Origin: Acholoe squamosa
Taxonomy: Eukaryota; Annelida; Polychaeta; Phyllodocida; Polynoidae
Direction: 5' to 3'
Assembly: GCA_949317995.1 (NCBI GenBank)
Contig: OX439042.1
Span: 13,867,174-13,931,173 of the forward strand
Length of the DNA stretch: 64,000 nt
Of the stretch, positions 43,625-54,967 are shown one piece after another. The notes beneath the pieces are model-generated. The model ran no database searches and had not been told where the DNA came from. It was given only the letters and a program-made list of their open reading frames with translations. Positions within the stretch are counted from its first letter, which is position 1, and the number at the start of each line of letters is the position of its first letter. The translations under genes were made by a program, and so were the position numbers.

Positions 43625-45244
43625 ATGGCTGGATGTGTGGAGGAAGTGAAATACGCGATGAGAGTGTCGTCTCTCAAGGGCCTCCCCAGAATAATAGCAG
43701 CACGCAACCATCTGGACAGGACCATATGGACAGTGGCCGTGATCAGCTTTTTCTGTGTCTGTATGATAACTGTATATTCAAACATTGCTGAATATCTTTC
43801 CTATCCCAAAATTGTTAATGTCGAAGAGAAACTCATCATTCCAGATGATCCAAATGGCACAGTGCCATATCCAACAATTGCGATATGTAACACAAATCCA
43901 TTTAGTAGCAGTAAATCAGACTTTGAGGAGAAAAACATACCATTCCCAAAGGATTACCACAGGAAGGTTGAGGAGATGACATCATGCGAAGATTGTTCTG
44001 AAGAGAAAGCAATATTTTCGAGTGTCATCAGAAAAATGCTAATGACTAACCGTGGATATTATCAATCTGCAGGAATGGAGGCCATGATAAAAATGAAAAA
44101 CCCTGACCTGGTACTGGATTGTTCTGTTATCATAATGTCTGGGTCATTTTTCATGGCATACCCATGTGAAGACTACAGCAACAACCATACATTTGTACAC
44201 CCAGATGTTGGTGTATGCTATGCTTATGAAGCTCGACCAGTGCCAAAAAACTTGCAAATAGTTGGATACCGTTTTATGGTTCATCTGGATAATTCGGATG
44301 ACAATTTAAACACTGAATTCAATCCAAGCTTTATTCCCCAGCCTCGCTCAGGTGCAATTATTTATACATATGACCCATATGTAAAACCAAACATATTAGG
44401 TGCAAATGCAGTTATAGCTCCTGGTATGGCAACTACACTTTACTTGAAGATAATGCGGACTGACAGACTCTCAATACCCTACTCTGAGAGGGAATGTATA
44501 AAAGAGGATCATCATAAAAACTTTTATGACAATAAGCAGTATAATTATGGTTATTTAAATTGTCTAGGAGAATGCACCTTACAGAATAGCATTGAGCATT
44601 GTAATTGCACTGACTTATTTGTACTTCAGAATCCTGAGTATAAACCTCCAAGCTATGAGTATTGTTCTTCATTACACCAATCTGTCGATGAACTATTCGC
44701 AAAGATGAAGTGTGCAGAAGAGATAAAGATGCCAGGATATCTCAAATGTATTCAAAAGTGTAAGGAACCCTGCAAGGAGATAAAGTATGTTATGAGATCA
44801 ACTGTTGCCAAATGGCCACTGCCATCACAAATAGGCTCCTTCTACAACAGTGTGATTCTGAATAATACAAATCTTTATAACAATTATAAAGAATTTCAGG
44901 CAACAGCAAAAGCTATAGCAGCTGGGGATCCCAATGTCTCACCTAAGGACAGCTCACTTATAGCAAAAGCGATTGAGGACAATTTTGGTCTCGTTGTTAT
45001 TTACCTTGCTGATTTGTATTACACGCACTATGAGTCAAAACCAAAATTCACATTTGATGCTTTAATTTCCGAGCTGGGCGGTTCATTGAACTTGTGGTCT
45101 GGCATTACAGTTATGATTTCTGTGGAAATAATTGACATTTTAGTCAAGGTTTTGTGTCATTTTCTAGGAACAGGAGTAAGAAGAACCTCTACAACAAATG
45201 ATCCAGAGGTTGAATTGAATGACACTAAAGCCCAGATGACATGA
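43625..45244 (+). CDS. DEG/ENaC (ASIC-like) sodium channel subunit, intronless coding region
   Basis: 539 aa in one exon. The cytoplasmic N-terminus has VSSLKGLPRI; TM1 spans about 34-54 (WTVAVISFFCVCMITVY). The extracellular domain has PYPTIAICNTNPF and, near residues 305-390, the family cysteine pattern (CLGECTLQ, HCNC, CIQKCKEPCKEIKY, then STVAKWP). TM2 begins ELGGSLNLWSG (about 483-493) and continues ITVMISVEIIDILVKVL; a short polar tail follows. DEG/ENaC subunits form trimeric cation channels at the plasma membrane, gated by protons, peptides or force; the stimulus here is unknown. The residues at the selectivity-filter position read Gly-Ile-Thr (493-495) where the family usually has Gly/Ser-X-Ser, and the pre-TM1 His-Gly motif is Lys-Gly. 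The second copy at the left edge is about 86% identical over the first 102 residues. Confidence 0.95.
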   Translation: MAGCVEEVKYAMRVSSLKGLPRIIAARNHLDRTIWTVAVISFFCVCMITVYSNIAEYLSYPKIVNVEEKLIIPDDPNGTVPYPTIAICNTNPFSSSKSDFEEKNIPFPKDYHRKVEEMTSCEDCSEEKAIFSSVIRKMLMTNRGYYQSAGMEAMIKMKNPDLVLDCSVIIMSGSFFMAYPCEDYSNNHTFVHPDVGVCYAYEARPVPKNLQIVGYRFMVHLDNSDDNLNTEFNPSFIPQPRSGAIIYTYDPYVKPNILGANAVIAPGMATTLYLKIMRTDRLSIPYSERECIKEDHHKNFYDNKQYNYGYLNCLGECTLQNSIEHCNCTDLFVLQNPEYKPPSYEYCSSLHQSVDELFAKMKCAEEIKMPGYLKCIQKCKEPCKEIKYVMRSTVAKWPLPSQIGSFYNSVILNNTNLYNNYKEFQATAKAIAAGDPNVSPKDSSLIAKAIEDNFGLVVIYLADLYYTHYESKPKFTFDALISELGGSLNLWSGITVMISVEIIDILVKVLCHFLGTGVRRTSTTNDPEVELNDTKAQMT

Positions 45245-45582
45245 AAAAGAAATGCAGCAAAATTAAAAATCTGCGTTGTCATGCAGGATGTATGTGCATG
45301 GGTACAGCGTAAAAATGTAATGATGTACTGTAGTAATCAAATGAATGGGATGCACCAAAGCTGATCTTGGTATTCTCTTTTTGGTAATAATTATTGAATA
45401 TTAAAAGAAAACACCAAGATATATGCCTCCATTTAGCCTGATTGAAAGGCATATAAGTGTGTGTGGAAATCCAGCCTTTTTGGTATCTCTAGTTGGTAAT
45501 CTCTATCGTTAATGGAATCCTAAGTTCTAATTGCAACTCCATTTCAGAAATGTCTTTTAGTTTCGGAAGCTGAATTAGAAAA

Positions 45583-45588
45583 AATAAA
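45583..45588 (+). terminator. Candidate polyadenylation signal of the channel gene
   Basis: AATAAA about 340 nt after the stop codon, in an A-rich stretch. Confidence 0.4.
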
Positions 45589-45931
45589 AGTTGAAAAAGG
45601 TTGTCTTTACCATGAGATTATATTTATACCTAAAAATCATAAATCAGTTAGGGTAAAAAATCATTTACCATTAATTCTTTAGAAATGTACTGTCATATCT
45701 TGATAGTCTGTGATTATCAGTTATGTAGACATGATGGATTACAGTGACAGATACAGGATCTGGAAAAGGAGGGGGCGCAGTCCAAAAGGAGCGGGTGCAT
45801 CCCCCTATTTCAGAGCAAAGTTTGGGGTCCAAAATATGCTATTATAGTATTGGGAAAAAGGCGGGTGCATGCACCCCTGTGCATGGATATATGGTACTAG
45901 GGTGTGTGGTGCATGGTACAGTAAGGTTTAA

Positions 45932-48843
45932 TATATGGGTCAATCCACTGAAAGTGGCCACTTGTCCATGGTAGAGGGTCAATTTTGAAAACTCTGAATT
46001 AGATCATGAAACTTGATTTCATCGATGGCCCTATGGCTGGCGTCGATTTTCATAGAATTTGAACTTTTGGCCTGAGAGGGGATCTGAGACCAAACCTTGG
46101 AGGATCTAAAAGATACTTTTTGTGGATAGTGTACAGGTGGTGGGGTACCCACTCACAAAATATTGTGAGTTAAATATGGGAAGTGTTGCTATGTCAACAC
46201 CTGGAACCTGTATACCCCAGAAACATCCCCCAAAAAATGTCCTGGCGAGTGACTAAAGGAGGTATTGTACATTTAGGCCTAGAAAATGAGTTGCAATATG
46301 TTTTGGTTCACTTTTATATTATGTTTCTTGTACCTCTAGGTCTAAGGGTTGGGTTAAGTTTATATTTTTGTCTTTTGCCATGGCCATTGGTCATTTTACT
46401 ACAGGGTCAAGGCTCTATTTTCAGTAAATCTCAGGTCCTAAAATATTTATTACAGTCTGTTCTGCATGAAAGGTAAACAGCGTTAGGTAGGTACTATCAA
46501 TTACACATTATACAGTGCTCAGGACATGTACTTTCAGGTGGTATATAGGTTTAATAGGTCAAAAAAAATGTATATGCCTGAGAATTGCCATTCAATTCAC
46601 CTTGTACATCTCAATTTGTCACTCGCCAGGACATTATGCTTGGGGGTAAATAACTAGCATAGTTAGAATAGTTAGCTAGACAGATTGTACATAGGAGGGG
46701 CATAAATTAATTCGTGTGAGTGTGGATGATAAATGTAAATTGGAATCACGAAAACGGTTTATTGAAAGTTTACATTATTTATGATAACAAAGGCATATCT
46801 GACATAAATAAAAACATAATTCACGTAATCTATAGGTAAAACTGATTTGGGCCCTCAAATTTCATTGACATATGATAATTATTTATGTATAAAATGAAGC
46901 CCTAAACATGGCATGTTATTCAAATGTCACTCGCCCGGACATGTCTTTAGGGTAGAGATTTTAGGGCTTTCCTTCCTGCTATACCAAACCATGATCAAGA
47001 ACTTCTTATACACTGGACATGTCAGTATATGTGTGGGGTTAATAATTAGCATAGTTATATTAATTAGATATATATCTTTCACACATGAAGGGTGGTAATT
47101 TTGATCATATGTCCGGACGAGAAATACAAAGAAAATTGTGATAAATGATACATGATTTAAGGTGACAAAGGCATATCTGACATAAATAAAAACACGATTT
47201 TCATAAATTACACGTAGGAATAGTCTAGACCTGTGATTTTCATTAAGATATTCCAAGGGGATATTTTCATGGATAGTACATCTACCTCTGTATCTCTGAA
47301 GATAATAAAGAAAATTAATTTATTTTTTCAACATATCTTACATACCACCTAACTCGACTTTTTCAAGGCAATATTCCACCCATATGCCTCACATGATTTT
47401 TAAGGGAGCCCAAATCACTCGCCTGGACATCTAACTTTACAAAATTTAAATTGCTCCCAGTATATACTAAAAGTACCAACAGGAAGGCATTTTTTGGTCC
47501 TGATCCATTGTCAAACCAAGGAATATAACTAATAATAATGGAACAACATATATCTGATGTCAAATTTCAAAGTTTTTGGAAAATATGTGTTTCCATTTGA
47601 GTTTTTTGACCGATTTTGGGCCAAATTTGGCCTGTTTTGAAGCTCTTGAGGCTAAAATATCGATTTCCCACCAGGTTAACCTATATGTGACATGAAGAAC
47701 CCATCAAGCCTGATTATCTGAGCAAAAAAAAAATAAGGAAAAAATCAAGATCCTAAGGATTTGGGCCAGCGGAAGTCCAAAAAAAGCCAGAAGTACAATT
47801 TCTATGAAAATCGACCCTTGGCTCTTTGGAAAGGTTCATTCAAGTCACTAACTCCCAAGCAGTATTTTTTTATTGCAATTATTCAAAATTATGAAAATGT
47901 GATGGGCTTGAGCAAAATGAATTCTTCTCTAAATCACAGAAATATTGCCAGGATACATTTTTTTTCATTTAGGATATTTGACAAAAGGTCCCAAAGAAAC
48001 ACTATGAAGAAAAACCGGAAAAAATATTGATATTGACAATGCATAAGTAAATAATATGAATGTAATGGGCGTGAGTGTAATGGGCGTGAGCAAAACAACT
48101 TATCCAGGCTTCAGACAGCCACTCAGTAATACAACCTCAACCTGTATTGATCTAGGCAATAGAAATAATTTAAGAATACATGTAGGATGCAATTGGAATG
48201 CATCCAGCCTGCCAACATCTGTCAGTTGACCGCTCTGTTTGGCATAACCAATGCATGTTGAGACTCCATTCTTTTTTTTCTTTTTTTAAATGACTTATTA
48301 AAAATAGATCTTCATGTTAGGCTGGTTGAAAGAAAGAAAACGTTGATAGTATTTGTACTGGATGCAGAAATATGAAAATATGAATGTATTTGGCATGAGC
48401 AAAATGGACTTGAAAATACTTGAATATGTATTGCATAGTCATGCCTACACAAGTAGACCCTAAGTTTCTGTACCAGAAAAACCCTATGAGCATCAACTGT
48501 ATTTGGTTACAAAAATGAACAGGGGAATAACAATGTCAATCTGAGCACCTCCAAACAACATGAAAATGTTAGATAGGACTCCCCACTATGGAATAGATAA
48601 AATTATATTGGTCTTTTGCTGCTTGGCTTGGTGGTATAGAGCCTGGAATAAGACGGAAATTGAAAAAAACATTGCAGGCTGACATATGTGAATTTTCCCT
48701 TCTTTGGAAGCCCAAAGTGTTTTCGTTTAAATGAAACAAGAAAAAAGAAGAACTGTTAAATACTTTTTATTCTACAACCCCCTGTATCCAAAAAAAGACC
48801 AAAAGAGACCCAGGTGCCCACTTTCGGTGGACTGACCCATATA
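45932..48843. mobile_element. 2.9 kb non-autonomous DNA transposon with 32 bp terminal inverted repeats
   Basis: The left end (45933-45964, ATATGGGTCAATCCACTGAA...) and right end (48811-48842, complement of ATATGGGTCAGTCCACCGAA...) match at 28 of 32 positions; TA flanks suggest a TA target duplication. No transposase or other domain is seen inside. The interior holds five GTCC(T/G)GGCGAGTGAC-type modules in both orientations (about 46230, 46620, 46925, 47112, 47405), a roughly 390 bp partial repeat (GGCATATCTGACATAAATAA at about 46791 and 47169), and three GGGC(T/G)TGAGCAAAA copies (47905, 48090, 48395). Confidence 0.75.
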
Positions 48844-48917
48844 GAGGTGAAATATATGTAATGGTGATTAATGTAAATTAATGGAGCTAGCAATATATAA
48901 TAGTACTGTCGATACAC

Positions 48918-49033
48918 GGGATTGGGGTCCGTGGCCCCCAAACCAAATAGCCCCCGGACAAATGGCCCCCTGATGAATAGCCCCCAGGACAAATAGCCCC
49001 CATGTCAAATGGCCCCCTGCCAAATGGCCGGAA
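48918..49033. repeat. Left terminal modules of the foldback element
   Basis: About six units near 15-16 bp of the type CAAATGGCCCCC/CAAATAGCCCCC with variable linkers, ending in ATGGCCGGAAT. Confidence 0.85.
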
Positions 49034-49084
49034 TAATGGAGTTTTTCCTATTTTTGTGATGTACAGGCAAAAGCACCAGGCACA

Positions 49085-51060
49085 GTACATCACATTATGT
49101 CTCATGTACATCACATGTATGTCACACAATGTCCCTGTATGTCACATGTACGTCACACTATGTCCCTGTACGTCACATGTACGTCACACTATGTCCCTGT
49201 ACGTCACATGTACGTCACACTATGTCCCTGTACGTCACATGTACGTCACACTATGTCCCTGTACGTCACATGTACATCACACTATGTCCGTGTACGTCAC
49301 ATGTACATCACACTATGTCCCTGTACATCACATGTACGTCACACAATGTCCCTGTACGTCACATGTACGTCACACTATGTCCCTGTACATCACATGTACA
49401 TCACACTATGTCCCTGTACGTCACATGTACGTCACACTATGTCCCTGTACGTCACATGTACATCACACTATGTCCGTGTACGTCACATGTACATCACACT
49501 ATGTCCCTGTACATCACATGTACGTCACACAATGTCCCTGTACATCACATGTACGTCACACTATGTCCCTGTACGTCACATGTACGTCACACTATGTCCC
49601 TGTACGTCACATGTACATCACACTATGTCCGTGTACGTCACATGTACATCACACTATGTCCCTGTACATCACATGTACGTCACACAATGTCCCTGTACGT
49701 CACATGTACGTCACACTATGTCCCTGTACATCACATGTACATCACACTATGTCCCTGTACGTCACATGTACGTCACACTATGCCCCTGTACGTCACATGT
49801 ACATCACACTATGTCCGTGTACGTCACATGTACATCACACTATGTCCCTGTACATCACATGTACGTCACATAATGTCCCTGTACGTCACATGTACATCAC
49901 ACTATGTCCCTGTACGTCACATGTATGTCACACTATGTCCCTGTACGTCACATGTACATCACACTATGTCCCTGTACGTCACACTATGTCCCTGTACGTC
50001 ACATGTATGTCACATGGTCCCTGTACGTCACACTATGTCCCTGTACGTCACATGTACGTCACACTATGTCCCTGTACTTCACATGTACGTCACACTATGT
50101 CCCTGTACGTCACATGTATGTCACACGGTCCCTGTACGTCACACTATGTCCCTGTACGTCACATGTACGTCACACTATGTCCCTGTACTTCACATGTACG
50201 TCACACTATGTCCCTGTACGTCACATGTACATCACACTATGTCCCTGTACATCACATGTACGTCACACAATGTCCCTGTACGTCACATGTACGTCACACT
50301 ATGTCCCTGTACATCACAGGTACATCACACTATGTCCCTGTCCGTCACATGTACGTCACACTATGTCCCTGTATGTCACATGTACATCACACTATGTCCG
50401 TGTACGTCACATGTACATCACACTATGTCCCTGTACATCACATGTACATCACACAATGTCCCTGTACGTCACATGTACGTCACACTATGTCCCTGTACAT
50501 CACTTGTACATCACACTATGTCCGTGTACGTCACATGTACATCACACTATGTCCCTGTACATCACATGTACATCACACAATGTCCCTGTACGTCACATGT
50601 ACGTCACACTATGTCCCTGTACATCACATGTACATCACACTATGTCCGTGTACGTCACATGTACATCACACTATGTCCGTGTACGTCACATGTACGTCAC
50701 ACTATGTCCCTGTACATCACATGTACATCACACAATGTCCCTGTACGTCACATGTATGTCACACTATGTCCCTGTACATTACATGTACTTCACATGTACG
50801 TCACACTATGTCCCTGTACATCACATGTATATCACACAATGTCTATGTATGTCACATGTACGTCACACTATGTCCCTGTACGTCACATGTACATCACACT
50901 TTGTCCCTGTACTTCACATGTACGTCACACTATGACCCTGTACGTCACATGTACGTCACACCATGTCCCTGTACGTCACATGTACGTCACACTATGTCCC
51001 TGTATGTCACAGTATGTCCCTGTACATTATCTGTGTGTTCCTGCACGTCAGAGTGTGTTC
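49085..51060. repeat. 31 bp satellite, left arm (about 60 units)
   Basis: The unit combines TACGTCACATGTACGTCA with CACTATGTCCCTG; main variants are TACATCA and GTCCGTG. Because 31 is 1 mod 3 and the unit has no stop in any frame, all three forward frames stay open for hundreds of codons and give one 31-residue peptide repeat in different phase. I therefore do not call the resulting 746- or 665-codon frames genes. Confidence 0.95.
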
Positions 51061-54000
51061 CTGTATGTCAATCCCGTACATATCTCCCTGTATACTCCCT
51101 GTACACTCCTTGTCCCTCCCTGTTAACTCCCTGTACCTCCCTGTACATCCCTGTTACACTCCCTGCTGTACTCCCTGTACACCCACTGTTACACGCCCTG
51201 TACACTCCCTGTAGCTCTGTACACTCCCTCTACACTCTCTGAACTCTCCCTGTACCTCCCTCCACATCCGTGTGCACTTCCTGCACCTTCCTGTACACTC
51301 CCTGTACCTCTCAATGCACTCCCTGTACCTCTCAGTGCATTCACTGTACCTCCCTGTGCACTCTCTGCACCTCCCTGTACGCTCACGGTCCCTCCCTGTA
51401 GACTCCCGGTCTCTCCTGGTACACTCCCTCTACCTTCCTTTGAACTCCCTGCACCTCCCTATACACTCCTGTTCCGTCCTGCCTGTACACTCCCTGTACC
51501 TGCCTTTGAACTTTCTGTACCTCTCTGTGCACTCCCTGCAATTCCCTATACACTCCCTGTACCTCCCTTGACACTCCCTGTGCCTCCCTGTACACTCCCT
51601 GTACCTCCGTGTACTACTTGTCCTGAACACTCCCTGTACCTCCCTGTTACACTCCCAGTCCCTCCCTGTACCTCCCTGTACACTCCCTGTATGCTCCCTG
51701 TACACTCCCTGTTCTTCCCTGGTACACTCCCTGTTCACCTCCTGTACATTCCCAGTAACCTCCCTGTGCACTTCCTGCACCTCCCTGTGCACTGCTTGTA
51801 CCTCCCTGTACCTCTCAGCAGCACACTCACGATCCCTCCCTGTAGAATGGCTGTCTGTACACTCTTAGTACATCACTGGTACACTGCCTGGAATACTCCC
51901 TGTACACTCCCTGTACTCCCCTGGTACACTCCCTGTATGCTCCCTTTACCTCTCTGTATACTACCATATCTCCCTGTACCTCCCTGTACACTCCCTTTAC
52001 CTCTCTGTACACTACCATACCTCCCTGTGCCTCCCTGTTACACTCCCTGTACCTTTCTGTACACTCCCTGTACCTTTCTGTACACTCCCTGTATCCCTGT
52101 ACACTCCCTAAACACTCCCTGTATGTTTCTTTTAACTTCCTCTACACTGCCTGTACCTCCCTGATACACTCCCTGTACCTACTTGTTCCTCCCTATACAC
52201 TGCCTGTACCTCCCTGTACACTCCCTTCTCACTCATGTACACTGCCTGTACACTCCCTTTACAGGCAGTGAGGGGGGAATCCCTTTTTTCAAATAGTCAG
52301 GGCCAGTCTTTCAGAAAATGTAACTGCTTGTACCTCCCAATACACTCCCTGTACCTCACTGTACGCTCCCTATGCACTCCCTGTATGCTCCTTTTACCTC
52401 CCTGTACACTTCCTGTACCTCCCTGATACACTGCCTGTACCTCCCTCTACAGTCCCTGTATGCTCCCTGTACCTCTCTGTACACTACCATACCTCCCTGT
52501 ACACTCCCTGTACCTTCCTTTACAGAGCTTTTGCAATCCTCCCTGTTACATGCCCTGTACACTGCCTGTTCTTCCCTGGTACACTCCCTGTTCACCTCCC
52601 GTACACTCCCAGTACCTCCCTGTGCACTTCCTGCACCTCTCTGTGCACTGCTTGTACCTCCCCGTACCTCTCAGCAGCACACTCACGATCCCTCCCTGTA
52701 GAATGCCTGTCTGTACACTCTTAGTACATCACTGGTACACTGCCTGGAATACTCCCTGTACACTCCCTGTACTTCCCTGGTACACTCCCTGTATGCTCCC
52801 TTTACCTCTCTGTACACTACCATATCTCCCTGTACCTCCCTGTACACTCCCTTTACCTCTCTGTACACTACCATACCTCCCTGTGCCTCCCTGTTACACT
52901 CCCTGTACCTTTCTGTACACTCCCTGTATCCCTGTACACTACCTAAACACTCCCTGTATGCTTCTTTTAACTTCCTCTACACTCCCTGTACCTCCCTGTA
53001 CCTCCCTGATACACTCCCTGTACTTACTTGTTCCTCCCTATACACTGCCTGTACCTCCCTGTACACTCCCTTCTCACTCATGTACACTGCCTGTACAGGC
53101 AGTGAGGGGGAAATCCCTTTTTTCAAATAGTCAGGGCCAGTCTTTCAAAAAATGTTATTCCTTGTACCTCCCAATACACTCCCTGTACCTCCATGTACAC
53201 TCCCTATGCACTCCCTGTATGCTCATTTTACCTCCCTGTACACTTCCTGTACCTCCCTGATACACTGCCTGTACCTCCCTCTACAGTCCCTGTATGCTCC
53301 CTGTACCTCCCTATTACACTTCTTGTACCACCTTGTACACTCCCCTCCCTGTCCCTCCCTCTACACTCCCAGTGCCTCCCCAAAATCTCCCTGTATATGC
53401 CATGTACCTTCCTGTACACTCCCTGTTACACCCCATGTACACTCCCTGTACCTCCCTGTACACTCCCTGTACCTCCCTGTACACTCCCTGTACCTCCCTG
53501 TACACTCCCCAAACCTCCCTATACACTCACCGTAACTCCCTGTTACACTCCCTGTACACCCCCTATCCATTCCCTGTATGTTAACTGTACACTCCCTGTA
53601 CCTCTCTGTACACTCCATGTACTTCCTTGTACACTCCCTGTATTCTCCCTGTACACTCCCTGTACACTCCTTGTATCTCCTTGACCACTCCCTGTACATC
53701 CCTGCAAACTTCCTGTACCTCCCTTTACACTACCTGTACACTCCCTACACCCTCCCTGTTACACACCCTTTACACTCCCTGTACATCTGTACACTCCCTA
53801 TACACTCGCTAAACACTTGCTGTATCTCCCTGTAAACTTTCTGTACCTCCCTGTACCTCTCAGCACACTCACGATTCCTCCCTGTACACTCCCTGTACAC
53901 TCCCTGCCTCTTCCAGTACATTCCTGTACATTCCCTGTACCTTCCTTTACAGACCTTTTGCAATCCTCCCTGTTACATGCCCTGTACACTCCCTGTTCTT

Positions 54001-54967
54001 CCCTGGTACACTCCTTGTTCACCTCCTGTACACTCCCAGTCCCTCCCTGCACACTCCCTGTACATGCCCTGTACACTCCCAGTCTCTCCCTGCACAGTCC
54101 CTGTACACTCCCAGTACATCACTGCTACACTGCCTGGAATACTCCCTGGTACACTCCCTGTATGCTCCCTTCACCTCTCTGTGCACTACCATACCTCCCT
54201 GTACACTCCCTGTACTTCCCTGTACACTCCCTAAACACTCCCTGTATGCTTCTTTTAACTTCCTCTACACTCCTTGTACCTCCCTGGTACACTCCCTGTA
54301 CCTACTTGTTTCTCCCTATACACTGCCTGTACCTCCCTGTGCACTGCCTGTACCTCTCAGCACACTCACGATCCCTCCCTGTAGACTCCCTGTGCACTGC
54401 CTGTACCTCCCTGTAACTCTCAGCACACTCACAATCCCTCCCTGTAGACTCCCTGTAGACTCCCTGCCTCTTCCAGTACACTCCCTGTACATTCCCTGTA
54501 CCTTCCTTTACAGAGCTTTTGCAATCCTCCCTGTTACATGCCCTGTACACTCCCTGTCCTTCCCTGGTTCACTCCCTGTACATGCCCTGTACACTCCCAG
54601 TACATCACTGTACACTGCCTGGAATACACCCTGTACACTCCCTGTACTTCCCTGGTACACTCCCTGTATGCTCCCTTTACCTCTCTGTCCACTACCATAC
54701 CTCCCTGTACCTCCCTGTTACACTGCCTGTACCTCCCTGTACACTCCCTGTGCCTCCCTGTACACTCCTCGACCTCCCTGTACCTCCCTGGGACACTCCC
54801 TCGACCTCCCTGGTACACTGCCTGTACCTCCCTGTACACTCCCTGTATTTCCCTGTACACTCCCTAAACACTCCCTGTACCTTCCTTTACAGACCTTTTG
54901 CAATCCTCCCTGTTACATGCCCTGTACACTCCCTGTTCTTCCCTGGTACACTCCTTGTTCACCTCCT
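51061..54967. repeat. CTCCCTGTA satellite, left arm
   Basis: Irregular 10-11 bp units (ACTCCCTGTAC, CTCCCTGTAC, CTCCCTGTATG) with longer higher-order blocks; for example GGCAGTGAGGGGG and TCAAATAGTCAGGGCCAGTC recur at about 52265 and 53100. Pro/Leu/Tyr/Thr-rich open frames here are artefacts. Confidence 0.93.

Noticed and set aside
48918..49033. Telomere-like or G-quadruplex gene-regulatory array
   Set aside because: The matched inverted array at 61428-61541 and the flanking direct repeat make transposon ends the better explanation.
49085..51060. Resemblance of the regular 31 bp array to a CRISPR array
   Set aside because: Units are contiguous and vary throughout, with no unique spacers; eukaryotic satellite.
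49002..51242. Three overlapping very long plus-strand frames (up to 746 codons) encoding a 31-residue Cys/His/Tyr-rich repeat
   Set aside because: They arise because the DNA unit is 31 bp with no stop in any frame, so the same peptide appears in all three phases. There is no start context, domain or codon signature.
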